Below, piece after piece: positions 63,730 to 64,000 of a DNA stretch of 64,000 nucleotides (the first letter of the stretch is position 1; every line of letters starts with the position of its first letter). Both the position numbers and the translations under genes were made by a program. The notes beneath the pieces are model-generated. The model ran no database searches. It was not told where the DNA came from and saw only the letters and a program-made list of their open reading frames with translations. Origin of the DNA: Coemansia sp. RSA 487 (lineage: Eukaryota > Kickxellomycota > Kickxellomycetes > Kickxellales > Kickxellaceae); NCBI GenBank assembly GCA_027577595.1, contig JANBRJ010000041.1, positions 81,680-145,679 on the forward strand, read 5' to 3'.

Positions 63730-64000
63730 TTCAACATTAGAGGAAGTGATTTGAATTAAACTATAATAGTATAAAAATCGGTGGCGCTACCAAGTTTCAT
63801 AAAGATTGCTAGTATTTTTCAAAACGGAACTAAAGTTGCTCTGAGTTTTTATTCCAACAAAAGATTGGCTTTTACAGCCATCAAAACATTCTGATGATGA
63901 TGATGACTCGCAATATGATTGTCTCTTGTCGGAACAATCATATTGTTGGGAAGCATACGATATATGCTTCCCAATTATCTAGTTCAATTGTTGTAGTGTT
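63730..64000. other. end of window, possible LTR edge
   Basis: Next to the 5' side of the retrotransposon remnant. Contains a 16-bp copy of a sequence found inverted at 62300-62315, a GAT-type triplet run near 63893-63905, and the paired hairpins listed separately. Confidence 0.4.
63911..63974. repeat. two adjacent perfect 12-bp inverted repeats
   Basis: Hairpin 1: caatatgattgt (63911-63922) with acaatcatattg (63934-63945), 11-base loop. Hairpin 2 starts on the next base: ttgggaagcata (63946-63957) with tatgcttcccaa (63963-63974), 5-base loop. Hairpin 2 begins TTGGGAAGC, like many LTR ends. Confidence 0.85.

Overview
This window is nuclear DNA of a filamentous, early-diverging fungus. Introns are few and short, with GTAAGT-type donors, TACTAAC-type branch points and CAG/TAG acceptors. 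The gene set is fungal: kexin, PPxY arrestin, Hsp78, FunK1 kinase, F-box/LRR protein, CENP-C/Mif2 and an MRH4-like mitochondrial helicase. FANCD2, a FunK1 kinase, a GDSL-esterase cluster and this F-box type together suggest Kickxellomycotina or a nearby Zoopagomycota/Mucoromycota lineage. That placement is inference. No tRNA, rRNA or CRISPR array was found.

Layout. 0-13 kb: amino-acid permease and kexin (divergent), a three-exon RasGAP, a PPxY arrestin. 13-25 kb is an accessory stretch: a decayed GDSL esterase, a three-exon FunK1 kinase whose first exon encodes an 11-residue repeat coiled coil, two convergent gene relics each with one in-frame stop, then three intact secreted GDSL esterases. 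25-34 kb: SNU13, whose only intron appears to hold a C/D-box snoRNA; a small secreted protein; a BED-finger/AS3MT-like methyltransferase fusion; an F-box protein. 34-51 kb is a compact housekeeping block: RanBPM-like LisH-CTLH protein, RNF37-type U-box protein, Hsp78, USP7/Ubp15, TMEM14, R3H-SUZ protein, 2-hydroxyacid oxidase, DEAD-box helicase. 51-53 kb is AT-rich and holds two short proteins that look related; the one with a signal peptide has a one-base frameshift. 53-61 kb: CENP-C/Mif2 and a single-exon FANCD2, divergent. 61-64 kb: a 13-cysteine secreted protein, a broken Ty3-type retrotransposon and a pair of perfect hairpins.

How the genes fit together. Several act in ubiquitin signalling (arrestin adaptor, CTLH protein, U-box ligase, F-box protein, USP7, and FANCD2 as a ubiquitination target), but they are not arranged as a pathway cluster. 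The secreted-protein genes share a TATA box about 120-160 bases before the start codon, while several housekeeping and regulatory genes have pyrimidine-rich leaders without an obvious TATAAA. The strongest unexpected signals are the snoRNA inside the gene for the snoRNA-binding protein Snu13, the BED-methyltransferase fusion that lacks two of the four AS3MT arsenic-binding cysteines, and the decayed genes at 13-19 and 51-52 kb.
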